From NCBI RefSeq assembly GCF_004116495.1, contig NZ_PDKC01000012.1:1-64000 (forward strand): a DNA stretch of 64,000 nucleotides, in the 5' to 3' direction. Of this stretch, positions 1-7,487 are shown piece after piece. Each line of letters starts with the position of its first letter. Within the stretch, counting starts at the first letter, position 1. Made by a program: the position numbers and the translations under genes. Source of the DNA: Arcobacter sp. CECT 8985 (lineage in GTDB: Bacteria > Campylobacterota > Campylobacteria > Campylobacterales > Arcobacteraceae). The notes beneath the pieces are model-generated. The model was not told the DNA's origin. It saw nothing but the letters and a program-made list of their open reading frames with translations, and did not search any database.

Positions 1-60
1 ATTCATACTAAGAGATAATAAAATAGCAGCTACATAGATAAAAAAAATATTTAAGATCAT
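1..60 (-). CDS. Partial small membrane protein (DUF3325-like), cut by window edge
   Basis: Only the first 20 residues are present, starting MILNIFFIYVAAILLS, a hydrophobic N-terminal membrane helix. The ATG lies in an ATGA overlap with the stop codon of the PepSY gene, so the two are translationally coupled. In many siderophore/iron-uptake operons a PepSY-TM gene sits between a DUF3649 protein and a DUF3325 protein of about 100 residues. The position fits DUF3325, but this is inferred from gene order because almost all of the protein is outside the window. Confidence 0.5.
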   Translation of the reverse strand, partial: MILNIFFIYVAAILLSLSMN

Positions 61-1598
61 TTTGATACTTCCTTTTTTGATTTTTTAATTAAAAAGTATG
101 AACCAATTGCAAATGTAAAAGAACAAAATATAAAAAATAAATCAAAATAGTTATAGATTGAATCTCTTAATAAAATACTACGTTTATACATTAATATATT
201 TATAATAGGAATTGAAATATACAAAATTGAGATTACAATAAATTGTTCAACCCATGCTTTTTTACTATTTGTTATAAAAGCATGGATATAAGATAACAGC
301 CATACAATAAAAAATACTTTTATTTCTATATGTTCACGATTTAAAGTATCAATGCTAATTATTCTATTTGCAATAAAATAAGCACTAATTGCCATAAATA
401 ATCCTGCAATAGTACCAATATTTAATTTATCAACTAAATAAAAACCATAACTTTTTTTCTTTGAATACTTTTTCTTTCTTTTTTCAATCCACAAAATTAA
501 ACCTGTCGCTGCTAGAACTATTCCACTTACTCCTGCTATAAAGAAAATAAATCTAATAATAGAATCAGCAAATCTTGCTCTGTGAAGTGCTTCTAAACTT
601 GCATGTGTATTTGATACAATACTAGTTGATTTAAGTGCATTGTTTTTTTCAATTAATTTTGTTGTTTTTGCATCAAAAACTAAAGAGTCTTTATCAAATC
701 TAAGGTTAAATATTGAGTTTACTTTTTTTGGTCTTATTTCTACTATTGTTTCTTTTTCATTATTTATAAAAAAGCTTCCTATATTATTTGGATATATTTT
801 ATTTGCTTTATTTAAAATTGAATCAAGATTTTGTTTCGCTATTGTTATTTGTTTTTCTTTTTTATTTGGCATATGCATTTCAACTTGTTTTAGTTTTGCA
901 TAATCACTAAAAAATGCTCTAAAATCATTTTGATATATACTATTTAATCCCCAAGGCATTAAAAGTCGCATAAGTAAAACTAATCCAGAATATGTAATCA
1001 TTATATGAAAAGGAAGTGCTGCAACTGCTGGTAAAATATGTGCATCCATCCATCCTCTTGGATTTGCTTTGTTTCTAAAAGTAAAAATATCTTTGAATAT
1101 TCTTGTATGAATAATAATTCCAGTTATAATTGCAACAAGCATTGACATTGTAGCAATTCCTACAATCCATCTTCCTACAAATTTTGGCATACTATATAAT
1201 TCAAAATGAAATCTATATAAAAAATTACCACCTGCTGTTTGTCTAGGATTTAATTCTTTTCCTGTTGTTGCATCGAAGTACTTAACAAATCTTTTATCTC
1301 TTTTTGCTTTTTTTTGTTTTTCAGACCATCTTACAGTAATAGTATTTGATCTGCTATTTGGTAGAGTAATTGACAAGTTATCTTTATTTTTTGATAATTC
1401 TATTGCCTTTTTTTTGGCTATATCAAAACTTTTATTAGATTCTTTAGAGTATTGAAGTTCAGGTTGCATCCATGTTGTAATTTCATTTCTATAAAATGAA
1501 GTTGTTCCCGTTACAAAAATTGCAAATAAAAGCCAACCTACAATTAATCCACTATATGTGTGTAGCCATCTCATTGATTCTTTAAAGCTTTTTTCCAT
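57..1598 (-). CDS. PepSY-associated transmembrane protein, iron-uptake type
   Basis: A 513-residue inner-membrane protein of the PepSY_TM family. The N-terminus has the family signature, in which WLHTYSGLIVGW leads into the first membrane helix (about residues 11-34). Further helices lie near 140-165, 190-215 and 345-372, and four more fill the C-terminal 130 residues. Two extracytoplasmic domains of PepSY type lie between them. Members of this family are often iron-regulated and are thought to reduce or handle ferric siderophores; that role is inferred, not visible. It overlaps the next gene by ATGA and follows a small membrane protein by 2 bp, forming a three-gene operon. No TonB-dependent receptor is in the window, so the substrate cannot be named. 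Confidence 0.85.
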   Translation of the reverse strand: MEKSFKESMRWLHTYSGLIVGWLLFAIFVTGTTSFYRNEITTWMQPELQYSKESNKSFDIAKKKAIELSKNKDNLSITLPNSRSNTITVRWSEKQKKAKRDKRFVKYFDATTGKELNPRQTAGGNFLYRFHFELYSMPKFVGRWIVGIATMSMLVAIITGIIIHTRIFKDIFTFRNKANPRGWMDAHILPAVAALPFHIMITYSGLVLLMRLLMPWGLNSIYQNDFRAFFSDYAKLKQVEMHMPNKKEKQITIAKQNLDSILNKANKIYPNNIGSFFINNEKETIVEIRPKKVNSIFNLRFDKDSLVFDAKTTKLIEKNNALKSTSIVSNTHASLEALHRARFADSIIRFIFFIAGVSGIVLAATGLILWIEKRKKKYSKKKSYGFYLVDKLNIGTIAGLFMAISAYFIANRIISIDTLNREHIEIKVFFIVWLLSYIHAFITNSKKAWVEQFIVISILYISIPIINILMYKRSILLRDSIYNYFDLFFIFCSFTFAIGSYFLIKKSKKEVSK

Positions 1599-1600
1599 TA

Positions 1601-1864
1601 TTAACCTTTTATTTTTAATACAAAATTATTAATAAAAGCCAAAACTATACAAATACTAATCAATAATAAGGTTGATTTTTTTGCACTTTTACTTCCATAT
1701 GAATATAAAATTATCGTAAGCCATATAAAAAAAGACAACATTGTTGCAAATAATACAGACTCTGCTTTATTATAAAAAGGAAGAGTCAAACTAATTGTTA
1801 TTGTAAAAAGTGATGTGATTAAGTACCCAATAAATGTGGCATTAATAAATCTAATGATTTTCAT
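1601..1864 (-). CDS. Small inner-membrane protein (DUF3649-like)
   Basis: An 87-residue protein with three predicted membrane helices (about 8-30, 36-56 and 64-82) and almost no soluble part. It is the first gene of the minus-strand operon and ends 2 bp before the PepSY gene. Size, topology and position match the DUF3649 proteins that precede PepSY-TM genes in iron-uptake operons. I assign it by context; no single diagnostic motif is visible. The promoter should lie in the 200 bp before the divergent response regulator, where a Fur-like palindrome occurs. Confidence 0.65.
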   Translation of the reverse strand: MKIIRFINATFIGYLITSLFTITISLTLPFYNKAESVLFATMLSFFIWLTIILYSYGSKSAKKSTLLLISICIVLAFINNFVLKIKG

Positions 1865-2030
1865 AAAAATTTTCCAAGAATTGAATTTTACTAATTATAA
1901 TAGTAAAAAATGATTTTAAAATGATATTTTGATAATTAGTATTAAAATTATAATTGAGCGAATTTTAGCACAATAAAATTATAAAAATCTAAAAAAATAC
2001 ATTTTAAATTACTTTTTATACAATATTGAG

Positions 2031-2043
2031 TATGATTATCATA
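2031..2043. promoter_or_regulatory. Fur-like palindrome between divergent operons
   Basis: TATGATTATCATA is a perfect 13-bp palindrome about a central T. It contains the ATGAT/ATCAT half sites of Fur-type operators. It lies 25 bp upstream of the response-regulator start and 167 bp upstream of the PepSY operon start. Iron control of the PepSY operon would make sense, but the flanks match the 19-bp Fur consensus only partly and the region is very AT-rich. Confidence 0.4.
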
Positions 2044-2067
2044 AATAATTTAATCAAGAGGTATTAA

Positions 2068-2802
2068 TTGTCAAATAACTTAATAACAAATAAAGACTTT
2101 AATATTATGATAGTTGAAGATGAGCCAATACTAGCTATGGCAATGGAATTAAATTTGAAAAAAATGGGAATAAATGTAAGTGGAATTATAAATACTCCTG
2201 ATAATGCAATTATTCATGCACAAAATAATTATCCAGATATTGCAATAATTGATATAAATTTAAATTCAAAAAAAACTGGTATTGATGTAGCTAATTATCT
2301 ATGGAAGAGTTTTAATATGCCAATTATTTTTTTAACTTCTTATTACAATGATAATATTTTAAATCAAGCAATGGATTGTGAACCATATGCATATTTGATA
2401 AAGCCTTGCAGAAATGAAGAATTAAAAGTAGCTATAAACACAGCACTTCATAAACATCAATATTTTTTTAAAAATAAAGAACATCTAATATCTAAAGATA
2501 ATAATTTTATATATTTAGAAAATAATATGAAATATAATAAAGTTTTGAGTGAGCTTTTTATTGATGATAAATCTTTTAAACTAACAAAAAATGAAAAAAA
2601 ACTATTTGATGTTCTTACTAAAGATGCAGGAAAAATTGTAAGTTTTAATACAATATTCAATTATATTTGGAGAGAAGATGTATATGATTTGTCAAAGCTT
2701 AGATCTTTAATCTATAGACTTAAAAATAAACTTAAATGTAATCCTTTTGAAAGTTTTTATGAAGAGGGATATAAAGTTAAGGTTTTAAAAGAAGATGAGT
2801 AA
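2068..2802 (+). CDS. Response regulator with OmpR-type winged helix
   Basis: A 244-residue DNA-binding response regulator. The receiver domain (about 10-130) has the acidic pair E17/D18, phospho-acceptor D62 in IIDINL, T90 and the conserved K112 before proline. A linker leads to a C-terminal winged-helix domain (about 165-243) with LTKNEKKLFDVL and a recognition helix ending RSLIYRLKNKL. The start is a TTG preceded by AAGAGG at 2056-2061 with 6 bp spacing; no better ATG lies near. The last 8 bp overlap the sensor kinase, so they form one operon. Pairing an OmpR-type output with a HisKA_2 kinase is unusual outside this phylum. The targets are unknown; the divergent PepSY operon is the nearest candidate. 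Confidence 0.87.
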   Translation: MSNNLITNKDFNIMIVEDEPILAMAMELNLKKMGINVSGIINTPDNAIIHAQNNYPDIAIIDINLNSKKTGIDVANYLWKSFNMPIIFLTSYYNDNILNQAMDCEPYAYLIKPCRNEELKVAINTALHKHQYFFKNKEHLISKDNNFIYLENNMKYNKVLSELFIDDKSFKLTKNEKKLFDVLTKDAGKIVSFNTIFNYIWREDVYDLSKLRSLIYRLKNKLKCNPFESFYEEGYKVKVLKEDE

Positions 2803-4627
2803 TGTATTTAAGTTAAAAACATACTCTTTTGCTACAAAGGTTATTTTCTCTTTTTTATTTATTATTATGATTTTTCTAGCAGCAAGAGCTGTTCTTACAA
2901 TACCAAAAATACAAGAACAAAATGAAAAAGAGATATTAAATAATATCTCAAAAACTCTAGGTTTGATAAAAAAGCAGTTTAATGTAATAGGTCAATCTTT
3001 AAAAATGCAATCAAACTTAGAGATTAATTTATATAAAGAAAAGATAATAAATGAGATAAAAAACATTGAGTTAACTAGTAGTTTAAATAAAAAAGATTTA
3101 GTATCTAAAATAGATAAAAGCAAAATTTTCAGTATGTGTTCTTATATAATAACTTTAAAAAATTTAAAGTCTGAAAAAATCAAAAATCAAAACTATTTTT
3201 CCTATAACAATATAGAAAATTTTGATTTTTGGATAAATAAAAAAATTGATGAAAATACTTTTTTTTATGCTAAAAAAATAGTATATTTTTATAATCATAA
3301 ATTTAAAAATACTAACATCATTTTGTCTTTGTCTTGTACTAAAAGAGATTTAAATATAAATCATGGAAATTTTGAGAAAAGTCTAAAAAATAATATATAT
3401 GCAAATTTATTAGATGATGAAAATTTAGAAAGTGAAAGAACAGCTCTATTTTGGTTAAATCCCAAAGCTTTAGATAAAAAAGATGAGGTTCTTTATGATG
3501 TAAAAAAAGATAAATATACTATAAGTAATTTATCAAATGTAAAAAATATACCAACTGGAAAGTTAACACTAAATGATCTTTTAGAAGCAAATGAAAAGAC
3601 TCCAATTTTACATAAGTTAGATAATAAAGAGGTTTTTACATGGGTTATAAAATTAAGTGAGCGAAAAAATAGATATTTTTTCCTTGTACATACAGTAAAC
3701 AAAGATGAAATAGACAATAAAAAAGATGCAGGGTTGTCTTTTTTATTAAAAGAGACATTGCTTGCTATTGTTATAAGTCTTTTTATGATTTTATTTTTTT
3801 TTAGAAAAGCGTTATTAAATATAAATACAATAACAAAAACAGCTATAAAAGTAAATCAAGGTTATAAAAATATAAGAAGTGGCGTTAAAGGTGAAGATGA
3901 TATTGGGAATTTAGGTCAAGCTTTTGATTCAATGCTAAACTTTTTTGAAAATAGTATTAAAACTTTAGATATAAAAGTAAAAGAGAAAACAAAAGAGATA
4001 AGTAAATCACTAGAAGAAAAAGATTTACTTTTAAAAGAGATACATCATCGAGTAAAAAATAATTTAGCATTAACTATTGGATTAATAGAACTTCAAGAAG
4101 AAGAAGTTCAAGATGACAAGACAAAAAAAGCTTTAGTTGATATAAAAGAGAGAATTTTTACTATGGAGTTATTACATAGAAAATTGTATGAATCTCAAAA
4201 TATTAATTTTGTATCTTTAAAAAATTATGTTGAAGATTTGGTTAATATAATTTCACGCTCTTATAGTAATAACTCTAATAGTGTAGATATAAGTTTACAA
4301 GTAGAAGAACTTGAACTAAATATAGAAAAAGCAATGCCTTATGCAATAATATTAAATGAGTTAATTACAAACTCTTTTAAGTATGCATTTAAAGATAATA
4401 AAAATCCAAAGTTAAATATAAAAATATCAAAAAACAAAACAAATCTTACAATGATTGTAAAAGATAATGGAGTAGGATTAAATGATGATTTTGAAAATAT
4501 ATCTGATAAAACATTGGGATTAAAACTTATTAATACAATTGTTAGATTTCAACTTTTTGGAGAAGTAAAATATAAGTATGAAGATGGTGCAAAATTTTTA
4601 ATTACATCAACTTTAGAAGATACATAA
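2795..4627 (+). CDS. Membrane sensor histidine kinase, HisKA_2 type
   Basis: A 610-residue sensor kinase. A first membrane helix (about 15-36) is followed by a roughly 285-residue extracytoplasmic sensor domain I cannot assign, then a second helix (about 322-340) and a HAMP-like segment. The dimerisation/phosphotransfer region has EIHHRVKNNL near residue 415, the HisKA_2 signature, and the ATPase domain has NELITNSFKYAF (N box) and DNGVGL (G1 box). It starts inside the end of the response-regulator gene and is presumably its partner. The signal sensed is unknown. It runs convergently into the acyltransferase gene with only 12 bp between and no strong terminator hairpin. Confidence 0.9.
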   Translation: MSNVFKLKTYSFATKVIFSFLFIIMIFLAARAVLTIPKIQEQNEKEILNNISKTLGLIKKQFNVIGQSLKMQSNLEINLYKEKIINEIKNIELTSSLNKKDLVSKIDKSKIFSMCSYIITLKNLKSEKIKNQNYFSYNNIENFDFWINKKIDENTFFYAKKIVYFYNHKFKNTNIILSLSCTKRDLNINHGNFEKSLKNNIYANLLDDENLESERTALFWLNPKALDKKDEVLYDVKKDKYTISNLSNVKNIPTGKLTLNDLLEANEKTPILHKLDNKEVFTWVIKLSERKNRYFFLVHTVNKDEIDNKKDAGLSFLLKETLLAIVISLFMILFFFRKALLNINTITKTAIKVNQGYKNIRSGVKGEDDIGNLGQAFDSMLNFFENSIKTLDIKVKEKTKEISKSLEEKDLLLKEIHHRVKNNLALTIGLIELQEEEVQDDKTKKALVDIKERIFTMELLHRKLYESQNINFVSLKNYVEDLVNIISRSYSNNSNSVDISLQVEELELNIEKAMPYAIILNELITNSFKYAFKDNKNPKLNIKISKNKTNLTMIVKDNGVGLNDDFENISDKTLGLKLINTIVRFQLFGEVKYKYEDGAKFLITSTLEDT

Positions 4628-4639
4628 GTAAAATAGCTT

Positions 4640-6343
4640 TTAACCTATATATCTTCTTCTTTGATTCTCTTTTATTTTATCAATTTTTACTAATATAAAA
4701 CCATCAACACAATCACTAAAATCTGGGTCTATATTAAATCCTAAAAATTCAACACCTCCATCTTCACAAATTTCTGCATATTGTTTGAATAAAGTAGGTA
4801 CTGCAACACCCATTGTATTAAGAGAAGATTTTAATATCTTAAAATCTTTTTTTCTATCATTCATAAAAAATATCTCTTTTAAGTCTTGAACGTTTGAAGA
4901 GTACTGATATGGAATTCTAGATTCAATCATATTCTTTCCTAAAAAATAATGTGAATAATAAAAAATTAACATATCTTTTGCAACTTTTGGAAAAGAACCT
5001 GATATTGTAACTGGTCCAAACATATATTTTATATGCGGATTTTTTCTTAAGTATGCACCAATTCCATACCATAAGTAATCCAAGGCTCTTGTTCCCCAAT
5101 ATTTTGGTTGAACAAAACTTCTACCAAGTTCAATGGAGTTTTTTAAATAAAAAGAAAAATCGTTATGATATTTAAATAAACTATTTGAATAAAAGCCTTT
5201 TATTCCAATATTTTTATTAATAAAATCACCATCTCCAATTCTATATGCACCAACTATTTCTAAATCATTATCATCCCAAAGAATTATATGTCTATAATAA
5301 ATATCATATTTATCCGTATCTCTTTTTTTATTTATTCCTTCACCTACTTTTCTAAAGCTAAGTTCTCTTAACCGTCCTAACTCTTTTAAAACAGTTGAAT
5401 CATCATGATAATCATAAAGATATATCTTTTTACCATCCTTTGTTTCTCCAATTTGTTCTGAGTTTTTTAATTCAGAAATTAATTCTTTTCTATTTTGCGG
5501 ATGTGCAATTGCTTTTTGTGTAATAAAAAATGATTTTTTGCCTTTTTTTAAAGCATATAAATGTTTTTTATATAAATTTATAAGATATTTTTTATTTATA
5601 CCTTTTGGTTTTATATGTTCATTTGAAATTATTTCACCAATTTTTATATTTATATTTTTAGATTTATTTTTAAACATTTCATGTGATAAAAGTAGAGTTG
5701 AAAATGTTTTATTTATTACTGACATTGTATAAAAAGTTTTTGAGTTTTTTCCATCTATTAATATGGGTAAAATAGGAGCATTTGAGTTTATTGCAAAGTT
5801 TAAAAAACCTTTATTCCATATTGGATCTATTATACCTTTTGCACTTGCACGACTTACTTCACCAGCTGGAAATATAATAATTGCCTCTTCATTATTTAGT
5901 GCTTTATATACAGCTTTTATGTCATTTTTTGATTGTCTCATTTTATAATTATCTATTGGAATCATAAGTGGTTTTAGTGCATCAATTCCAACTAAAAAAT
6001 CATTTGCAACTATTTTTACATCATGTCTTATACTGCCAATTAATCTTAATAAACAAAGTGCATCTAGCCCACCTAAAGGATGGTTTGCAATGATTACAAC
6101 TTTTCCTGTTGTAGGAATGTTTTGCATATTATTACTTGAAACCGTATAATCAAAATCAAAATAGTCTAACACAGCATCAACAAATTCAAAACCTGTTAAG
6201 TGAGCATTTTTTTCTAAAAAGTCATTTATGTGTTCTTCATGTACAATTTTTTTTGCAATTGCTAAAATTGATTTATTTAAAAAGTTACCGTTTTTAGTGA
6301 TTTTGGGAAACTTTTTTATAATTTCTTCTTCTACATTTACCAT
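4640..6343 (-). CDS. olsF: Fused lysophospholipid-type acyltransferase and GNAT N-acyltransferase, OlsF-like
   Basis: A 567-residue protein that fuses two acyltransferases. The N-terminal part (about 60-270) is PlsC-like, with the motif ANHPLGGLD at 86-94 and the second motif IIFPAGEVSR near 155. The C-terminal part (about 310-510) matches the OlsB/haemolysin-type GNAT fold, including SIELGRSFVQPKYWG. This order is that of OlsF, the bifunctional ornithine-lipid synthase described in Serratia, in which the C-terminal part N-acylates ornithine and the N-terminal part adds the second acyl chain. Ornithine-lipid synthesis is therefore the likely job, in the cytoplasmic membrane. An alternative is acylation of another amino acid or a different lipid. 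It is monocistronic, with ATG at 6343. Confidence 0.75.
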   Translation of the reverse strand: MVNVEEEIIKKFPKITKNGNFLNKSILAIAKKIVHEEHINDFLEKNAHLTGFEFVDAVLDYFDFDYTVSSNNMQNIPTTGKVVIIANHPLGGLDALCLLRLIGSIRHDVKIVANDFLVGIDALKPLMIPIDNYKMRQSKNDIKAVYKALNNEEAIIIFPAGEVSRASAKGIIDPIWNKGFLNFAINSNAPILPILIDGKNSKTFYTMSVINKTFSTLLLSHEMFKNKSKNINIKIGEIISNEHIKPKGINKKYLINLYKKHLYALKKGKKSFFITQKAIAHPQNRKELISELKNSEQIGETKDGKKIYLYDYHDDSTVLKELGRLRELSFRKVGEGINKKRDTDKYDIYYRHIILWDDNDLEIVGAYRIGDGDFINKNIGIKGFYSNSLFKYHNDFSFYLKNSIELGRSFVQPKYWGTRALDYLWYGIGAYLRKNPHIKYMFGPVTISGSFPKVAKDMLIFYYSHYFLGKNMIESRIPYQYSSNVQDLKEIFFMNDRKKDFKILKSSLNTMGVAVPTLFKQYAEICEDGGVEFLGFNIDPDFSDCVDGFILVKIDKIKENQRRRYIG

Positions 6344-6426
6344 TACAATCCTTTGAAGAAAGTTTAATTAATCACAGTTACATTTAAGTTACAAAAGGTT
6401 ACTTTTCTTTTTTTTGATGAAAAATA

Positions 6427-6435
6427 TGCTAAAAT
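6427..6435 (+). promoter_or_regulatory. Extended -10 promoter of the DUF445 gene
   Basis: TGCTAAAAT is an extended -10 element 27 bp upstream of the ATG at 6462. It follows a T-rich stretch (6402-6416), as is typical of housekeeping promoters in Campylobacterota, which lack a clear -35 box. Confidence 0.5.
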
Positions 6436-6461
6436 CTCGCAAAATATAAGAAAGGTCATAA

Positions 6462-7172
6462 ATGAATAAATCAATAATTTCAAATTTTTTAACTTTTATA
6501 TTAATTATTATTGGTTATTTGATTGATAATAATGTTGTATTAATGGTTGGACTATTTGCATTTAGTGGAGCAATAACGAATGCTATTGCTGTGCATATGT
6601 TATTTGAGAAGGTACCTTTTTTATATGGAAGTGGTGTTGTTGAAAGTAGATTTGAAGATTTTAAATCTGCAATACATTCACTTATGATGAATGAGTTTTT
6701 TACAAAAGATAATTTAAATAAATTCTTTGAAGAGGAAGTTAGTAGTGATAAATCAAATTTTGATTTATCACTAATATTGCAAAAGACTGATTTTACACCT
6801 GCATTTGATTCTTTAAAAGAAGCAGTTATGAACTCTTCTTTTGGTGGAATGTTAGGAATGTTTGGTGGAGAGCAGGCTTTAGAACCTCTAAAAGAACCTT
6901 TTGTTGAAAAACTTCAAGGTGCAATTATAAATATCTCAAAAAATGAGACTTTTCAAAATGCATTACATCAAAGTTTAAAAAACAAAGATGTAACTGATGA
7001 TATTTATGAGAAAGTAAGTAATATAGTTAATAAACGATTAGATGAACTAACTCCTAAGATGGTTAAACAAATAGTTCAAAAAATGATAAAAGAACATTTA
7101 GGCTGGTTAGTAGTCTGGGGTGCTGTCTTTGGTGGTGCTATAGGATTTATTACAACTATAATAGTAGGATAA
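6462..7172 (+). CDS. DUF445 family membrane protein
   Basis: A 236-residue protein of the DUF445 family. Helices at about 5-22 and 28-45 carry the family signature, here GAITNAIAVHMLFEK, followed by a cytoplasmic or periplasmic helical domain rich in amphipathic segments and a last membrane helix (about 212-234). The biochemical function of DUF445 proteins is not established. The gene has its own extended -10 promoter and lies 6 bp upstream of a small gene, which in turn is 3 bp from mfd, so all three are probably co-transcribed. Confidence 0.8.
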   Translation: MNKSIISNFLTFILIIIGYLIDNNVVLMVGLFAFSGAITNAIAVHMLFEKVPFLYGSGVVESRFEDFKSAIHSLMMNEFFTKDNLNKFFEEEVSSDKSNFDLSLILQKTDFTPAFDSLKEAVMNSSFGGMLGMFGGEQALEPLKEPFVEKLQGAIINISKNETFQNALHQSLKNKDVTDDIYEKVSNIVNKRLDELTPKMVKQIVQKMIKEHLGWLVVWGAVFGGAIGFITTIIVG

Positions 7173-7178
7173 AATATA

Positions 7179-7484
7179 ATGGAAGAACAAGAAGAATTAG
7201 AAGTATTAGTGGTATTAGAACTTGAAGGACTAAAAGACCAAGAAGTTTTTGAAAAACATGTTATAAAAGAGGGATTCAAAATCGTTGAAGGTGAAAAATA
7301 TGCATACTCAGGAAAAAGTACAACTGGTACATTTGGTACAAAAGCATTTATTTTAGAAATCTTCAGAAAAGGATTGTTAAAATCTGGTTTTGATGATTGT
7401 GGTATGATTTTCCAAATAGGTGATTTACCATGGCAAGCTTATAAGTTTGATAAAAATACAAATGACTTTGAAAAAGTACAATAA
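7179..7484 (+). CDS. Conserved-looking hypothetical protein, 101 residues
   Basis: I do not recognise this protein. It is a soluble, acidic, 101-residue protein without a signal peptide or membrane helix. It starts with a glutamate-rich stretch (MEEQEELEVLVVLELEG) that looks like a beta strand, has an STTGTFGTKAF segment in the middle, and a single cysteine near residue 72. It is packed between the DUF445 gene (6 bp) and mfd (3 bp). Coding is supported by the tight spacing, by codon use like its neighbours, and by the absence of a better frame in the gap. Confidence 0.75.
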   Translation: MEEQEELEVLVVLELEGLKDQEVFEKHVIKEGFKIVEGEKYAYSGKSTTGTFGTKAFILEIFRKGLLKSGFDDCGMIFQIGDLPWQAYKFDKNTNDFEKVQ

Positions 7485-7487
7485 TTA

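Noticed and set aside
3793-3802. Homopolymer T run in the sensor kinase as a phase-variation switch
   Set aside because: The run is not unusual for such an AT-rich genome, the frame is intact, and no G/C tract of the kind used for phase variation in this phylum is present.
4615-4657. AGAAGATA/TATCTTCT pairing between convergent kinase and acyltransferase genes as a terminator
   Set aside because: The arms are only 8 bp with a 27-nt loop and lie in coding ends; too weak to call.
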